Origin: Acidimicrobiales bacterium
GTDB taxonomy: Bacteria; Actinomycetota; Acidimicrobiia; Acidimicrobiales; MedAcidi-G1
DNA: 64,000 nucleotides
Assembly: GCA_028823445.1 (NCBI GenBank)
Contig: JAPKBH010000007.1
Span: 1 to 64,000, forward strand
Direction: 5' to 3'
The translations under genes and the position numbers were made by a program. Each line of letters starts with the position of its first letter. Positions within the stretch are counted from its first letter, which is position 1. Under the pieces are notes generated by a model. The model was not told the DNA's origin, ran no database searches, and saw nothing but the letters and a program-made list of their open reading frames with translations. This document shows, piece after piece, positions 42,044 to 50,474 of this stretch.

Positions 42044-43743
42044 CAACCTCGAGAAAGGGGCTTGTATTTCATGCGGGTAGGAGTGGATTCGCTGCCCAAC
42101 TCTTTCTTGCGTGCGGTCTCGTATTCGCTGAAGTTCCCTTCGAACCAACGCACCTGCGAGTTCCCTTCGAAGGCCAACACGTGGGTAGCCACTCGATCCA
42201 GAAACCAGCGATCATGGCTAATGATTACCGCGCAACCCGGGTAAGACTCCAAGCCGCTTTCTAAAGCTCGCAGAGTATCTACATCTAAATCGTTGGTGGG
42301 TTCGTCAAGCAGCAACAGATTGGCTCCGCTTTTGAGCACTTTGGCCAAATGAACCCGGTTGCGCTCCCCGCCAGAAAGGTCACCAACATTTTTCTGCTGG
42401 TCAGACCCTTTGAAGTTGAACGAAGCCACGTAGGCCCGTCCGTTCATCTCGCGTTTCCCCACCTGGATAAAATCGTGATCATCGGTGATCTCTTGATACA
42501 CGGTGCGTTCGGGGTCCAAGGACTCTCGTGACTGGTCGACGTAACCCATTTCTACGGTGGTGCCGACTTGGATTTCTCCACTGTCGGGGTTAACTGCCGG
42601 GTCGGCATCGCCGGTGCTGGCTGCGGTAAGCATGCGGAACAAAGTTGTTTTTCCGGCTCCGTTGCCGCCGATAACCCCCACAATGCCCGCCGGCGGCAAG
42701 GTAAACGACAAGTTGTCGATAAGTAACTGGTCGCCGAAGCCTTTAGACAAGTTGGTTACCTCAATGATCTGGTCGCCTAAACGCTGGTTAGCCGGGATGG
42801 TTATTTGCAGGGCATTGTCGCGTTGATCGGCTTCGGCAGCCTCAACAACCAGACGGTCATAAGCCGCTAAGCGGGCTTTGCCTTTTGCTTGACGAGCCTT
42901 GGGAGCCATCCGGACCCACTCCAACTCACGTTCCAAGGTACGCCGTCGTGAGGAGTCGGTTTTTTCTTCGGCCACCAAACGGTCGGTTTTTTGTTCAAGC
43001 CAACCAGAATAATTGCCTTCAAAAGGCAAGCCTCGCCCGTGGTCCATCTCTAAAATCCAACTAGCTACGTTGTCAAGGAAGTAGCGATCATGGGTGATGG
43101 CCATGACGGTGCCGGTGTAGTCACGCAAAGTGCGCTCAAGCCAAGCCACCGACTCGGCGTCCAAATGGTTGGTGGGTTCATCAAGCAGCAAAAGGTCAGG
43201 GTGAGAAAGCAGCAAACGGCATAAAGCCACCCGGCGGCGTTCGCCACCGGAGAGGTGCTCTACGGAAGCATCTCCCGGCGGAAGGCGAAGGGCATCCATG
43301 GCGATCTCAATGGTGCGCTGTAGGTCCCAGGCACCGGCTGCCTCAATTTTCCGTTCCAACGCTGCTTGGTCTTCACCGAGTTTTTCGTAGTCGGCTTCGG
43401 GGTCGGCCCAAGCGGCCAACACCTCGTCGTAACGAGAAAGCAAGGTAGCGACCTCGCCCACCCCATCCATGACGTTACCCATGACGTCTTTACTCTCGTC
43501 AAGGTGGGGCTCTTGTTCAAGAAGGCCCACCGTGAAACCATCGGTTAAACGAGCTTCGCCGGTGAACCCATCGTCAAGCCCGGCCATGATTTTCAGCAAA
43601 GACGATTTGCCGGAACCGTTCGATCCCAGTACACCAATTTTGGCTCCAGGGTAGAAAGCCAAGGTGATGTCTTTGAGTACGTCGCGATCCGGTGGGTAGT
43701 ACCGACTGACTTTTTGCATGGTGTAAATAAATTGTGCGCTCAC
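42043..43743 (-). CDS. ettA: ABC-F translation factor, EttA-like
   Basis: A 566-residue ABC-F protein with two ATPase domains and no membrane part. First Walker A GSNGSGKSSL, signature LSGGERRRVAL and Walker B LLLLDEPTNHLD; second Walker A GGNGAGKTTLF, signature LSGGERNRVHL and Walker B LLLLDEPTNDLD. The inter-domain arm and linker (about 245-310) and start MSAQFIYTMQKVSRYYPP match EttA, which gates the ribosomal E site according to energy state. GTG 43743 was chosen because EttA proteins start here; an ATG 33 bases upstream adds unconserved residues. Confidence 0.93.
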   Translation of the reverse strand: MSAQFIYTMQKVSRYYPPDRDVLKDITLAFYPGAKIGVLGSNGSGKSSLLKIMAGLDDGFTGEARLTDGFTVGLLEQEPHLDESKDVMGNVMDGVGEVATLLSRYDEVLAAWADPEADYEKLGEDQAALERKIEAAGAWDLQRTIEIAMDALRLPPGDASVEHLSGGERRRVALCRLLLSHPDLLLLDEPTNHLDAESVAWLERTLRDYTGTVMAITHDRYFLDNVASWILEMDHGRGLPFEGNYSGWLEQKTDRLVAEEKTDSSRRRTLERELEWVRMAPKARQAKGKARLAAYDRLVVEAAEADQRDNALQITIPANQRLGDQIIEVTNLSKGFGDQLLIDNLSFTLPPAGIVGVIGGNGAGKTTLFRMLTAASTGDADPAVNPDSGEIQVGTTVEMGYVDQSRESLDPERTVYQEITDDHDFIQVGKREMNGRAYVASFNFKGSDQQKNVGDLSGGERNRVHLAKVLKSGANLLLLDEPTNDLDVDTLRALESGLESYPGCAVIISHDRWFLDRVATHVLAFEGNSQVRWFEGNFSEYETARKKELGSESTPTRMKYKPLSRG

Positions 43744-43784
43744 GACCGCTGAGGCTACCTGCTGATGGTCTAGCATTTCGTTTC

Positions 43785-44408
43785 ATGATAAAAGCAGTGT
43801 TATTTGACTTCGGTGGGGTGATCTTGACCAGCCCCTTTGACGCCTTCGCCCTTTACGAAAACGAGGCCGGGCTACCACCAGACACGGTGCGTTTCATCAA
43901 CACGCAAAACCCCGACGGCAACGCTTGGGCATTAATGGAACGCAACGAGGTAGACGAGGCAGGGTTTTGCGAACTCTTCGAAGCTGAAGCGTTGGCTTTA
44001 GGCATTGAGATTAGCGCCCGACGAGTGTTGGATTGTTTGCAAGGCGAGTTACGGCCCGAGATGGTAGCAGCTTTACGTATCATCAAAACTCGTTTGCCTC
44101 TGGCTTTGTTGACCAACAACACGGTGTCTATGTCTAAAACTCATCACGGTGGGGAACAAGCCGAGGTGTTGGCACTTTTTGATTTGGTGGTGGAATCTAG
44201 TGTGGTAGGGGTGCGTAAGCCGGAACCAGAGTTTTATGAAATTGCTTGCCGTGGTCTGGGAGTTCTGCCCGAAGAATGTGTATTTCTCGATGATCTGGGG
44301 GTCAATCTTAAGCCCGCTCGAGCCATGGGCATGACCACCATAAAGGTCACCGACCCCGCTTCAGCCCTCAAAGAACTGACCACCGCCCTCAACTTCTCCC
44401 TCCAATAA
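43785..44408 (+). CDS. HAD-family (class IA) hydrolase
   Basis: A 207-residue haloacid-dehalogenase-like phosphatase. Motif I FDFGGVILT (Asp nucleophile at about residue 8-10), motif II LLTNNT, motif III Lys in GVRKPEPEFYE and motif IV VFLDDLGVNLKPA are in order, with a helical cap between I and II. It resembles the epoxide-hydrolase N-terminal-domain subgroup of HAD proteins. Substrate unknown. ATG 43785 directly begins the strand of motif I. A palindrome follows 7 bases after its stop. Confidence 0.87.
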   Translation: MIKAVLFDFGGVILTSPFDAFALYENEAGLPPDTVRFINTQNPDGNAWALMERNEVDEAGFCELFEAEALALGIEISARRVLDCLQGELRPEMVAALRIIKTRLPLALLTNNTVSMSKTHHGGEQAEVLALFDLVVESSVVGVRKPEPEFYEIACRGLGVLPEECVFLDDLGVNLKPARAMGMTTIKVTDPASALKELTTALNFSLQ

Positions 44409-44415
44409 CCCCAAA

Positions 44416-44448
44416 CCTCACACCTGGGGTCTGACCCCAGGTGTGAGG
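44416..44448. repeat. 33-bp palindrome (16+1+16) after the HAD gene
   Basis: Arms 44416-44431 and 44433-44448 are perfect complements around one T; the core is CCTGGGGTCTGACCCCAGG. An outer extension, CAAACC (412-417) against GGTTTG (453-458), could lengthen the stem with a small bulge. It lies 7 bases after the HAD stop and 36 bases before the exonuclease start. It shares the GGGG(A/T)C-N-G(A/T)CCCC core with 27484-27528. Likely a terminator or mobile REP-like element. Confidence 0.85.
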
Positions 44449-44483
44449 TGGAGGTTTGTTGGTAGTTGGGGTAGGTTTTGTTT

Positions 44484-45266
44484 ATGCGCATCGTTACCTG
44501 GAACGTCAACTCGTTAAAAGCCCGGCTGGGGCGAGTAGAAGCATGGATCCAGGCTGTGCAACCCGACGTGCTGTGCATCCAAGAAACCAAAATGACCGAA
44601 GAAGCGTTTCCTCATGAAGCCTTCACCGCCCTTGGCTATGAATCTGCTCACAACGGCGAAGGCCGGTGGAATGGGGTAGCCATTATCTCCAAAGTTGGGC
44701 TCGATGACGTACGAGCCGGGTTCCTCGACGGCCGCTCCGACCCCGACCCTGATGCTCGTATTTTGTGGGCCACCTGCGGGGGAGTGCGGGTAGCGACCTG
44801 TTACGTGCCCAACGGCCGAGAAGTGGGTCACGACCACTACCACTACAAACTGGATTGGCTCACTCGTCTACACGATGACCTCGGGGCCAACACCAACCCA
44901 GAAACCGACCCCATCGCCATCGTGGGGGATTTCAACGTGGCGCCCGATGATCGAGATATTTGGAGCGCCGCCGCACTCGAAGGGCTCACTCATGTCACCC
45001 CGCCAGAACGTCAAGCCATAGAGAGGCTGATCGACCTAGGTCTCGTTGACGTTTTCCGGCAGAAATACGATCAACCCGGGTTGTTCTCGTGGTGGGATTA
45101 TCGGGGCGGGGCCTTCTACAAGAAACACGGAATGCGCATTGACTTAGTTTTAGCCTCAGCCTCACTGGCCACAAAAATGGATTTCGTAGTAGTGGACCGC
45201 AATGAACGCAAAGGCGAAAAACCTTCGGACCATGCCCCGGTGGTCGCAGATTTCTTGGTGGCTTGA
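44484..45266 (+). CDS. xth: Exodeoxyribonuclease III (XthA-type AP endonuclease)
   Basis: A 260-residue ExoIII. MRIVTWNVNSLKAR begins the fold; QETKM holds the metal Glu; GDFNVAPDDRDI and SDHAPVVADF hold the catalytic Asp/Asn and His. It cleaves at abasic sites and degrades 3' ends in base excision repair. ATG 44484 is used rather than an upstream TTG. Followed after 3 bases by a YjbR-like gene. Confidence 0.95.
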   Translation: MRIVTWNVNSLKARLGRVEAWIQAVQPDVLCIQETKMTEEAFPHEAFTALGYESAHNGEGRWNGVAIISKVGLDDVRAGFLDGRSDPDPDARILWATCGGVRVATCYVPNGREVGHDHYHYKLDWLTRLHDDLGANTNPETDPIAIVGDFNVAPDDRDIWSAAALEGLTHVTPPERQAIERLIDLGLVDVFRQKYDQPGLFSWWDYRGGAFYKKHGMRIDLVLASASLATKMDFVVVDRNERKGEKPSDHAPVVADFLVA

Positions 45267-45269
45267 CCG

Positions 45270-45650
45270 GTGGGGCACCCCAGCAGATCTCCTGATGACC
45301 TTTACCTCGTTGAGTTGCGGAAAATTTGCTTAGCGCTGCCGGAAGTCGATGAACGCATCAATCACGGCATGCCAACCTTTGGGGTGACCTCACGTACCGC
45401 TTTTGTAAATTTACACGACCACCCCAAAGACGGTCGCCCCACCTTGTGGTTTAAAGCAGCGCCAGGGGTACAAGCCGAGTTAGTGGATCAAGAACCGGAA
45501 AGATTTTTTGTACCGCCTTACCTCGGCCCCAGCGGATGGATCGGTTTACGTCTCGACGTGGAGTTGGACTGGTCAGAAGTAGCAGAAATCGTAGAAGCCG
45601 CTTGGCGTTTAGTTGCTACCAAACGAGCCATAAAAACCTTCGAAGGTTAG
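45270..45650 (+). CDS. MmcQ/YjbR-family protein
   Basis: A 126-residue protein of the MmcQ/YjbR fold. LYLVELRKICLALPEVDERINHGMPTFGV is the typical helix and hinge, and LWFKAAPGVQAELVDQEPERFFVPPYLGPSGWIGLRL follows the family pattern (F-PPY-GP-GW). The fold resembles a DNA-binding domain, but the activity is unknown. GTG start 3 bases after the xth stop suggests one operon. Convergent with the helicase gene by a 4-base overlap. Confidence 0.85.
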   Translation: MGHPSRSPDDLYLVELRKICLALPEVDERINHGMPTFGVTSRTAFVNLHDHPKDGRPTLWFKAAPGVQAELVDQEPERFFVPPYLGPSGWIGLRLDVELDWSEVAEIVEAAWRLVATKRAIKTFEG

Positions 45651-47938
45651 GGCTGTTGAGCTAAAAAACTCAGCAAAGCCTCACCGAAACGAGCTACCTT
45701 GGCTGGCCCGATACCCGTTATAGCCAAGAGTTCTTCTTCAGTAGTTGGCCGATGAGTCACCAGTTGATCTAGCGAAGCATTAGTAAATACGGTGAAAGCC
45801 GGTTTGCCGGCCGCTTGGTCCATGCGCCATTTTTTTAATGCTGAAGCAAGATCAGGGTTTGTTTGTGCGGCGGGTGGAGCAGCTTTTTTCTTGGCCGCCG
45901 GCGCTGAAGGTGCGGGAATATTTGGCCGTTCAAAGCGGCCCAGAATGTCAAGTAACGCCTTCCCGTGGCGGTCGGCTTTAAAGGGCCCAATACCCGAAAC
46001 GGCCACCAACTGTTCTTGCTCGGTGGGCCAAAGCGCCACCAAAGCCTCCAACGTGGCGTTATTAAACACTTTCCAAGGGTCAACATCGTTGGCGCGAGCC
46101 AAGTCATTTCGCCAAGTTTTTAAAGTATCCAATACCGGTGAATCGGTTTCTTGTTTTCGACTCACTTGTTGGCGCACTTGTTTTACTCGTTGAGCTTGCT
46201 GTGCTTTTTCGAGCGGTTGATCCAAGTTCAATATGGCGAACTCGACATCTTCTAACCATGGAGAGGGTTGACGACGAGACATTTTTTCGCCAAAGCGTCG
46301 TTCGGCGGCCCACGAAATATGTAAATGGTCTTTGGCCCGGCTTAAGGCCACATAAAGCAAGCGGCGTTCTTCGGCCCGTGATCTTGTGTCTCGTGCGTGA
46401 CCAATAGGGACCAATCCTTGTTCTACTCCCGCCACGTGCACAATGGGCCATTCCAAACCTTTGGCCGCGTGGAAGGTAGCGATCTCCACCGCATCAATCG
46501 AATCGTCCTGATGGGTACGGGCTTGTTCACGGGCCCACTTAACAAAACCGGCACCGGTGCCGCCAGGATCAAGCGACAGGTACTCGTGCGCCAAGTGCTG
46601 TAATTCGGCAAAGGCGTTTGCTCGTTCGGAGTCTCGTGCGCTCTCAATTTCTTGAGCATCGTTAAGGTCAGCCGGCAGGTCACCGGAGCGCAGATCGCCG
46701 AGGTGTTCGTTAAGTGGCCGTTTGCTGCGCCCCACCATGGTGAGTGTGCCTTTGATGTCTGCTCGGTCCATTAGGCCACTGCCGGCTCGGGTGCGTATCG
46801 GGATTTGTGCTTGACGGAGTGCGGTGGCCATGGTTTCGGCTTGAGCGTTGGTCCGCACCAGTACCGCTTGGTGGGCCCACCGACCGGTCGGGCCTTTACT
46901 ATCGCGGGCCGATTGGGCAATGGCGCGTGCTTCGGCTTGGTCGTCGGCATGAACGGTAACCGTGGGGGTGGAGCCGCTGGGTCGATTTGCTAATAAAGGG
47001 GGTCGCCCTACCAGGGCAGATGCTGCCGTGCGTAAAATTTGTGGGGTGCTGCGGTAGTTCTGATGTAAATCAATGACCTGACCGTCGGGAAAGTGGGTGG
47101 TGAAGCGTACTAAATGGTCGGCTTCGGCACCGTTCCAACCGTAGATGGCTTGGTCAGGGTCTCCCACTACGCACAGATCGTTACTGCCCCCCAGCCAAGC
47201 GGTTAGTAAAGCCATCTGTAAGGGGTTCACGTCTTGAAATTCGTCAACGTAGAAGTGGCGGAAGCGCCAGCGTTGAGCGTTGCCGAATGCCTTGTCGCCG
47301 CGGATCGCTTTGGCGCAGTTTTCAAGCAAGTCATCAAAGTCCACTAAGGACCGTTTTGTTTTGAGTTCTTCGTATTCGTGGTAAATGCTGGCAATGATGG
47401 CTGGTGCCATACGGGTGTTGCGGCTTGTTTCTTCGGCCAGCGAGGCATAAGCCTCGGGGCGGATGCGCCGCGCTTTAGCCCATTCAATTTCGGTGGTGAC
47501 GTCAAGGGCGTCGGTGGTTCGGCGATCACGAGGCAGCAAAGGAGCAATAAAGCCAATTTTTCTGGTAAGCAACTCGGGTTCTTTTTGCCCGTTGTCTTGC
47601 CACCAGTTGCGTAGTTGAGCGAAGGCAATGGCGTGGAAGGTGCCAGCGGCTACTTGGTCGCGTAGCCCCAAGCGGCGTAAACGGTGACGTAACTCGGCTG
47701 CTGCTTTACGAGTGAAGGTAAGGGCCATGACCCGGCGAGGGTCTTCTCGCCCGGTTTCGGCGCGCCAAGCAATGCGATGGGTGAGTACCCGAGTTTTACC
47801 TGAGCCAGCACCGGCGTGGATAGCTAGTGGCGTGGCATCGGTGGTGACCGCTAAGTGTTGTTCCTCGTTGAGGCCCACCAAAAGGGCGTCGGCGTTTGAC
47901 GATTCGTCAAGGTGCAAGGTGTTCTCGTCCGGTGCCAT
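45647..47938 (-). CDS. UvrD2-like superfamily 1 helicase with two HRDC domains
   Basis: A 763-residue UvrD/PcrA-type ATP-dependent DNA helicase. Motif I GAGSGKTRVL (about 43-52), Ia LTFTRKAAAEL, motif II DEFQDVNP, QNYRST (motif IV) and a motif V/VI stretch (VALSRAKDHLHI) are complete. The last 170 residues hold two HRDC domains in tandem (about 600-670 and 700-763), sharing the W-P-x-EEL-x-I-x-GIG pattern. Mycobacterial UvrD2 has one HRDC and a tetracysteine motif; here HRDC is doubled and no tetracysteine is seen. Expected in repair or replication restart. Confidence 0.92.
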   Translation of the reverse strand: MAPDENTLHLDESSNADALLVGLNEEQHLAVTTDATPLAIHAGAGSGKTRVLTHRIAWRAETGREDPRRVMALTFTRKAAAELRHRLRRLGLRDQVAAGTFHAIAFAQLRNWWQDNGQKEPELLTRKIGFIAPLLPRDRRTTDALDVTTEIEWAKARRIRPEAYASLAEETSRNTRMAPAIIASIYHEYEELKTKRSLVDFDDLLENCAKAIRGDKAFGNAQRWRFRHFYVDEFQDVNPLQMALLTAWLGGSNDLCVVGDPDQAIYGWNGAEADHLVRFTTHFPDGQVIDLHQNYRSTPQILRTAASALVGRPPLLANRPSGSTPTVTVHADDQAEARAIAQSARDSKGPTGRWAHQAVLVRTNAQAETMATALRQAQIPIRTRAGSGLMDRADIKGTLTMVGRSKRPLNEHLGDLRSGDLPADLNDAQEIESARDSERANAFAELQHLAHEYLSLDPGGTGAGFVKWAREQARTHQDDSIDAVEIATFHAAKGLEWPIVHVAGVEQGLVPIGHARDTRSRAEERRLLYVALSRAKDHLHISWAAERRFGEKMSRRQPSPWLEDVEFAILNLDQPLEKAQQAQRVKQVRQQVSRKQETDSPVLDTLKTWRNDLARANDVDPWKVFNNATLEALVALWPTEQEQLVAVSGIGPFKADRHGKALLDILGRFERPNIPAPSAPAAKKKAAPPAAQTNPDLASALKKWRMDQAAGKPAFTVFTNASLDQLVTHRPTTEEELLAITGIGPAKVARFGEALLSFLAQQP

Positions 47939-47984
47939 GAAAGCACCTTACCTAGGGGGAGTGACAGCCTCAGCGGTTCAGCGA

Positions 47985-48338
47985 TTAAAGGCGCTTTAAA
48001 GCCATCGGTATATGAGGTATCCCATCTACCTCGTTGAAGACCTCGCCGGCGGCTTCGTACCCTAAAGAAACATACCAATCTGCTAAATAGGCTTGCGCTT
48101 TGAGGGTCAACGACCCGCTGGTGGTGGCCGCTACGTGGTTAACCAACAGTGCAGCTAAACCTTTGCCTCGGGCTTGGGGGGCGGTCACTACCCGCCCGAT
48201 GCAGTGACCGTTAGGGCCATCGGCCAGCACGCGAAGGTAGGCCACTATTTGACTTTGCTCTTCAAGCCAAAGGTGGCGGGTTTCTGGTTCGAGGTCACGG
48301 CTGTCGGTATCTAAATAGAACGACTGCTGTTCGAGCAC
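47985..48338 (-). CDS. ElaA-like GNAT acetyltransferase (N-terminal start uncertain)
   Basis: A GNAT protein resembling E. coli ElaA: CIGRVVTAPQARGKGLAALL is the acetyl-CoA loop and LKAQAYLADWYVSLGYEAAG and GIPHIPM the C-terminal signature. The first canonical start (GTG 48338) gives 117 residues, but family homology continues upstream in frame through IEIFDQPFSAL and TLYGLLRLRFEVFVLEQQ to about 48419, where the codon is ATC. The frame is closed above that by a stop. The true gene probably begins near 48419; a changed start codon, sequencing error or unusual start are the options. Acetyl acceptor unknown. Confidence 0.75.
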   Translation of the reverse strand: MLEQQSFYLDTDSRDLEPETRHLWLEEQSQIVAYLRVLADGPNGHCIGRVVTAPQARGKGLAALLVNHVAATTSGSLTLKAQAYLADWYVSLGYEAAGEVFNEVDGIPHIPMALKRL

Positions 48339-48477
48339 AAATACTTCAAAACGCAGGCGTAGTAGACCGTAAAGCGTGGTGGTGCTGAGCGCCGAAAAAG
48401 GTTGGTCAAATATCTCGATACCCCGACGCTACCCGGCCCGGTTTGCTGTGGGGGGTGTTTTCCTCGGATGATGGGGT

Positions 48478-49323
48478 ATGCCTTTCGCTCAAGTAAGCCC
48501 CGACGTAAAAATTTGTTACGAACTTTTCGGCAACTCCGAAGACCCCACCCTGGTTTTGTTGCATGGTTTAGGTAGCCAGTTGCTGTTGTGGGAGGAAGGG
48601 TTCTGTATTGGTTTGGCCGCTCAGGGTTTTCAGGTGGTTCGTTTTGATTCTCGAGACAGTGGTCTCTCAACACAACTTTCGGAAGGCTCGGCGTACACCT
48701 TGTCTAATATGGCCGTCGATGTTGTCGGGTTGCTTGACCACCTTGAAGTAGGGGACGCTCACATCGTTGGGTTTTCTCTTGGCGGCATGGTGGCTCAAAC
48801 GGTGGCGGTTGATCACCCCGAGCGGTGTCGGAGTTTGGTGTCTATGGGTTCCAATACGGGGAACCGTGAGTTTGGTCAGCCCAGCGGTGAAACCATGGCC
48901 GCCATGATGGCTACGGTTCCTGAGGGCCCTGCCGCTCGCCTCGAAAAAGATCTCGCCGATCGTCGTTTGTGGGCCAGCCCAGCCTGGCATGACGATGAGC
49001 TGGCGTTGGCCACTTTTGCTGCTTATGCCGAACGTTTTCCGCAGCCTCAAGAGGCTTTTGAACGCCAATATGGGGCGGCGGTAGTGGGCGGCGATCGAGA
49101 AAAACAGTTGGCAGCTATCACCGTGCCGACCCGGGTGGTCCATGGTGGCGCCGACACGTTGATAGATCAAAGCGGTGGGCGCCGCACGGCAGAGGTTGTT
49201 CCCGGCGCCGACTTTGTGCTCATCGACGGGTGGGGTCATGATTTGCCTCCTGGCGCTTGGCCGTTTTTGATTGAAGCGATTTCTGAGCATGCGCTGCGTT
49301 GCGACGCCCAGCGAGTTGACTAG
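48478..49323 (+). CDS. Alpha/beta-fold hydrolase
   Basis: A 281-residue alpha/beta hydrolase. The oxyanion segment is LLHGLGSQL; the nucleophile elbow is GFSLGG (Ser near residue 100); the acid lies in a GADT-like segment after strand 7, and the His in GWGHDLP near 260. The arrangement resembles aclacinomycin-methylesterase or haloperoxidase-like esterases. Substrate unknown. ATG follows a 139-base gap from the acetyltransferase on the other strand, so a divergent promoter lies there. A CoA-transferase gene follows after 15 bases, which suggests a shared message. Confidence 0.88.
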   Translation: MPFAQVSPDVKICYELFGNSEDPTLVLLHGLGSQLLLWEEGFCIGLAAQGFQVVRFDSRDSGLSTQLSEGSAYTLSNMAVDVVGLLDHLEVGDAHIVGFSLGGMVAQTVAVDHPERCRSLVSMGSNTGNREFGQPSGETMAAMMATVPEGPAARLEKDLADRRLWASPAWHDDELALATFAAYAERFPQPQEAFERQYGAAVVGGDREKQLAAITVPTRVVHGGADTLIDQSGGRRTAEVVPGADFVLIDGWGHDLPPGAWPFLIEAISEHALRCDAQRVD

Positions 49324-49338
49324 AGACAAGGAGGCAAC

Positions 49339-50472
49339 ATGGGTGCTTTAGATGGGGTGCGAGTAATTGAACTAGCGGGTATCGGCCCGGGGCCTTTTTG
49401 CGGGATGATGCTTTCCGACATGGGTGCCGAGGTGATCCGTATTGATCGAGTCGGCGCAGTAAAAGGCGGCGACCCTGATCAGCCGCCCGTTGGGGTGATC
49501 GAGCGGGGCCGTCGCAGCATTGGGGTAGATCTCAAATCGCCGGAAGGCATTGAGGTGGTGTTGGCTTTGGTAGAAGGCGCCGACATGATTTTTGAAGGCT
49601 TTCGCCCCGGGGTAGCGGAACGCTTGGGGGTGGGCCCTGAAGAGTGCCTAGCTCGTAACCCGGCGCTGGTTTATGGCCGCATGACCGGGTGGGGGCAAGA
49701 AGGCCCGTACGCCTCGGCGGCTGGCCATGATATTAATTACATTGCTTTGGCCGGGGCTTTGGCCCACATGGGGCGGGCTGACTCTGGCCCGGTGCCGCCC
49801 TTGAATTTGGTGGGCGATTTCGGCGGGGGAGGCATGTACCTCGCTTTTGGCATGGTGTGTGCTTTATTGAGTGCACGCACTACCGGTCAGGGTCAGGTGG
49901 TAGATGCCGCCATGGTCGATGGGGCAGCTAGTCTTATGGGCTTCTTTCACGGGTTTTTAGCGACCGGTTTTCATAAACCAGAGCGAGGGGTAAATACTCT
50001 CGATACAGGTGCCCATTTTTACGATGTGTATCAATGTCTTGATGGTTCGTATATTTCGTTGGGGTCTATCGAGCCGCATTTTTATGCCGAGATGGTAGAA
50101 AAGTTGGGGCTTGACCCGGAGCGTTTTGCACCACAGTTTGATCAAACGCAGTGGCCGGCGTTGAAAGCAGAAATAGCTACCGTGGTTGCTGCTAAGACCC
50201 GTGACCAGTGGGACACTATTTTGGCGGGCAGCGATGTTTGTTACGCCCCGGTGCTGACCATTGATGAAGCGGTTACTCACCCCCACAATGTGGAGCGGGG
50301 GACTTTTGTTGAGTCGGCGGGTTTAATCCAGCCGGGCCCGGCCCCTCGTTTTAGCGAAACCCCGGGGGCTATTTCTCGGCCACCGGCCCACCCCGGTCAG
50401 CACACTGATGAGATCTTGGCTGAGGTGGGTTTAGATGCGGCGGCCTTGCGGGCTTCGGGAGTGGTGGCTTAA
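49339..50472 (+). CDS. CaiB/BaiF-type CoA-transferase family, alpha-methylacyl-CoA racemase-like
   Basis: A 377-residue family III CoA-transferase fold protein. LDGVRVIELAGIGPGPFCGMMLSDMGAEVIRID is the start typical of alpha-methylacyl-CoA racemase (AMACR/Mcr), and GHDINYIALAGAL holds the catalytic GHDxNY Asp. RGRRSIGVDLKSPEG and YDVYQCLDGSYISLG follow. AMACR epimerises 2-methyl branched acyl-CoAs, for example in methyl-branched lipid or sterol side-chain breakdown. An AAGGAGG site lies 5 bases before ATG 49339. The PIG-L gene starts 2 bases after its stop. Confidence 0.92.
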   Translation: MGALDGVRVIELAGIGPGPFCGMMLSDMGAEVIRIDRVGAVKGGDPDQPPVGVIERGRRSIGVDLKSPEGIEVVLALVEGADMIFEGFRPGVAERLGVGPEECLARNPALVYGRMTGWGQEGPYASAAGHDINYIALAGALAHMGRADSGPVPPLNLVGDFGGGGMYLAFGMVCALLSARTTGQGQVVDAAMVDGAASLMGFFHGFLATGFHKPERGVNTLDTGAHFYDVYQCLDGSYISLGSIEPHFYAEMVEKLGLDPERFAPQFDQTQWPALKAEIATVVAAKTRDQWDTILAGSDVCYAPVLTIDEAVTHPHNVERGTFVESAGLIQPGPAPRFSETPGAISRPPAHPGQHTDEILAEVGLDAAALRASGVVA

Positions 50473-50474
50473 CC

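Noticed and set aside
42044-42148. Extended start for the small two-TM protein reaching into the ABC-F gene
   Set aside because: The extra residues are read through the conserved end of the ABC-F frame and are highly basic shadow sequence; ATG 42043 overlaps the stop as coupled genes do.
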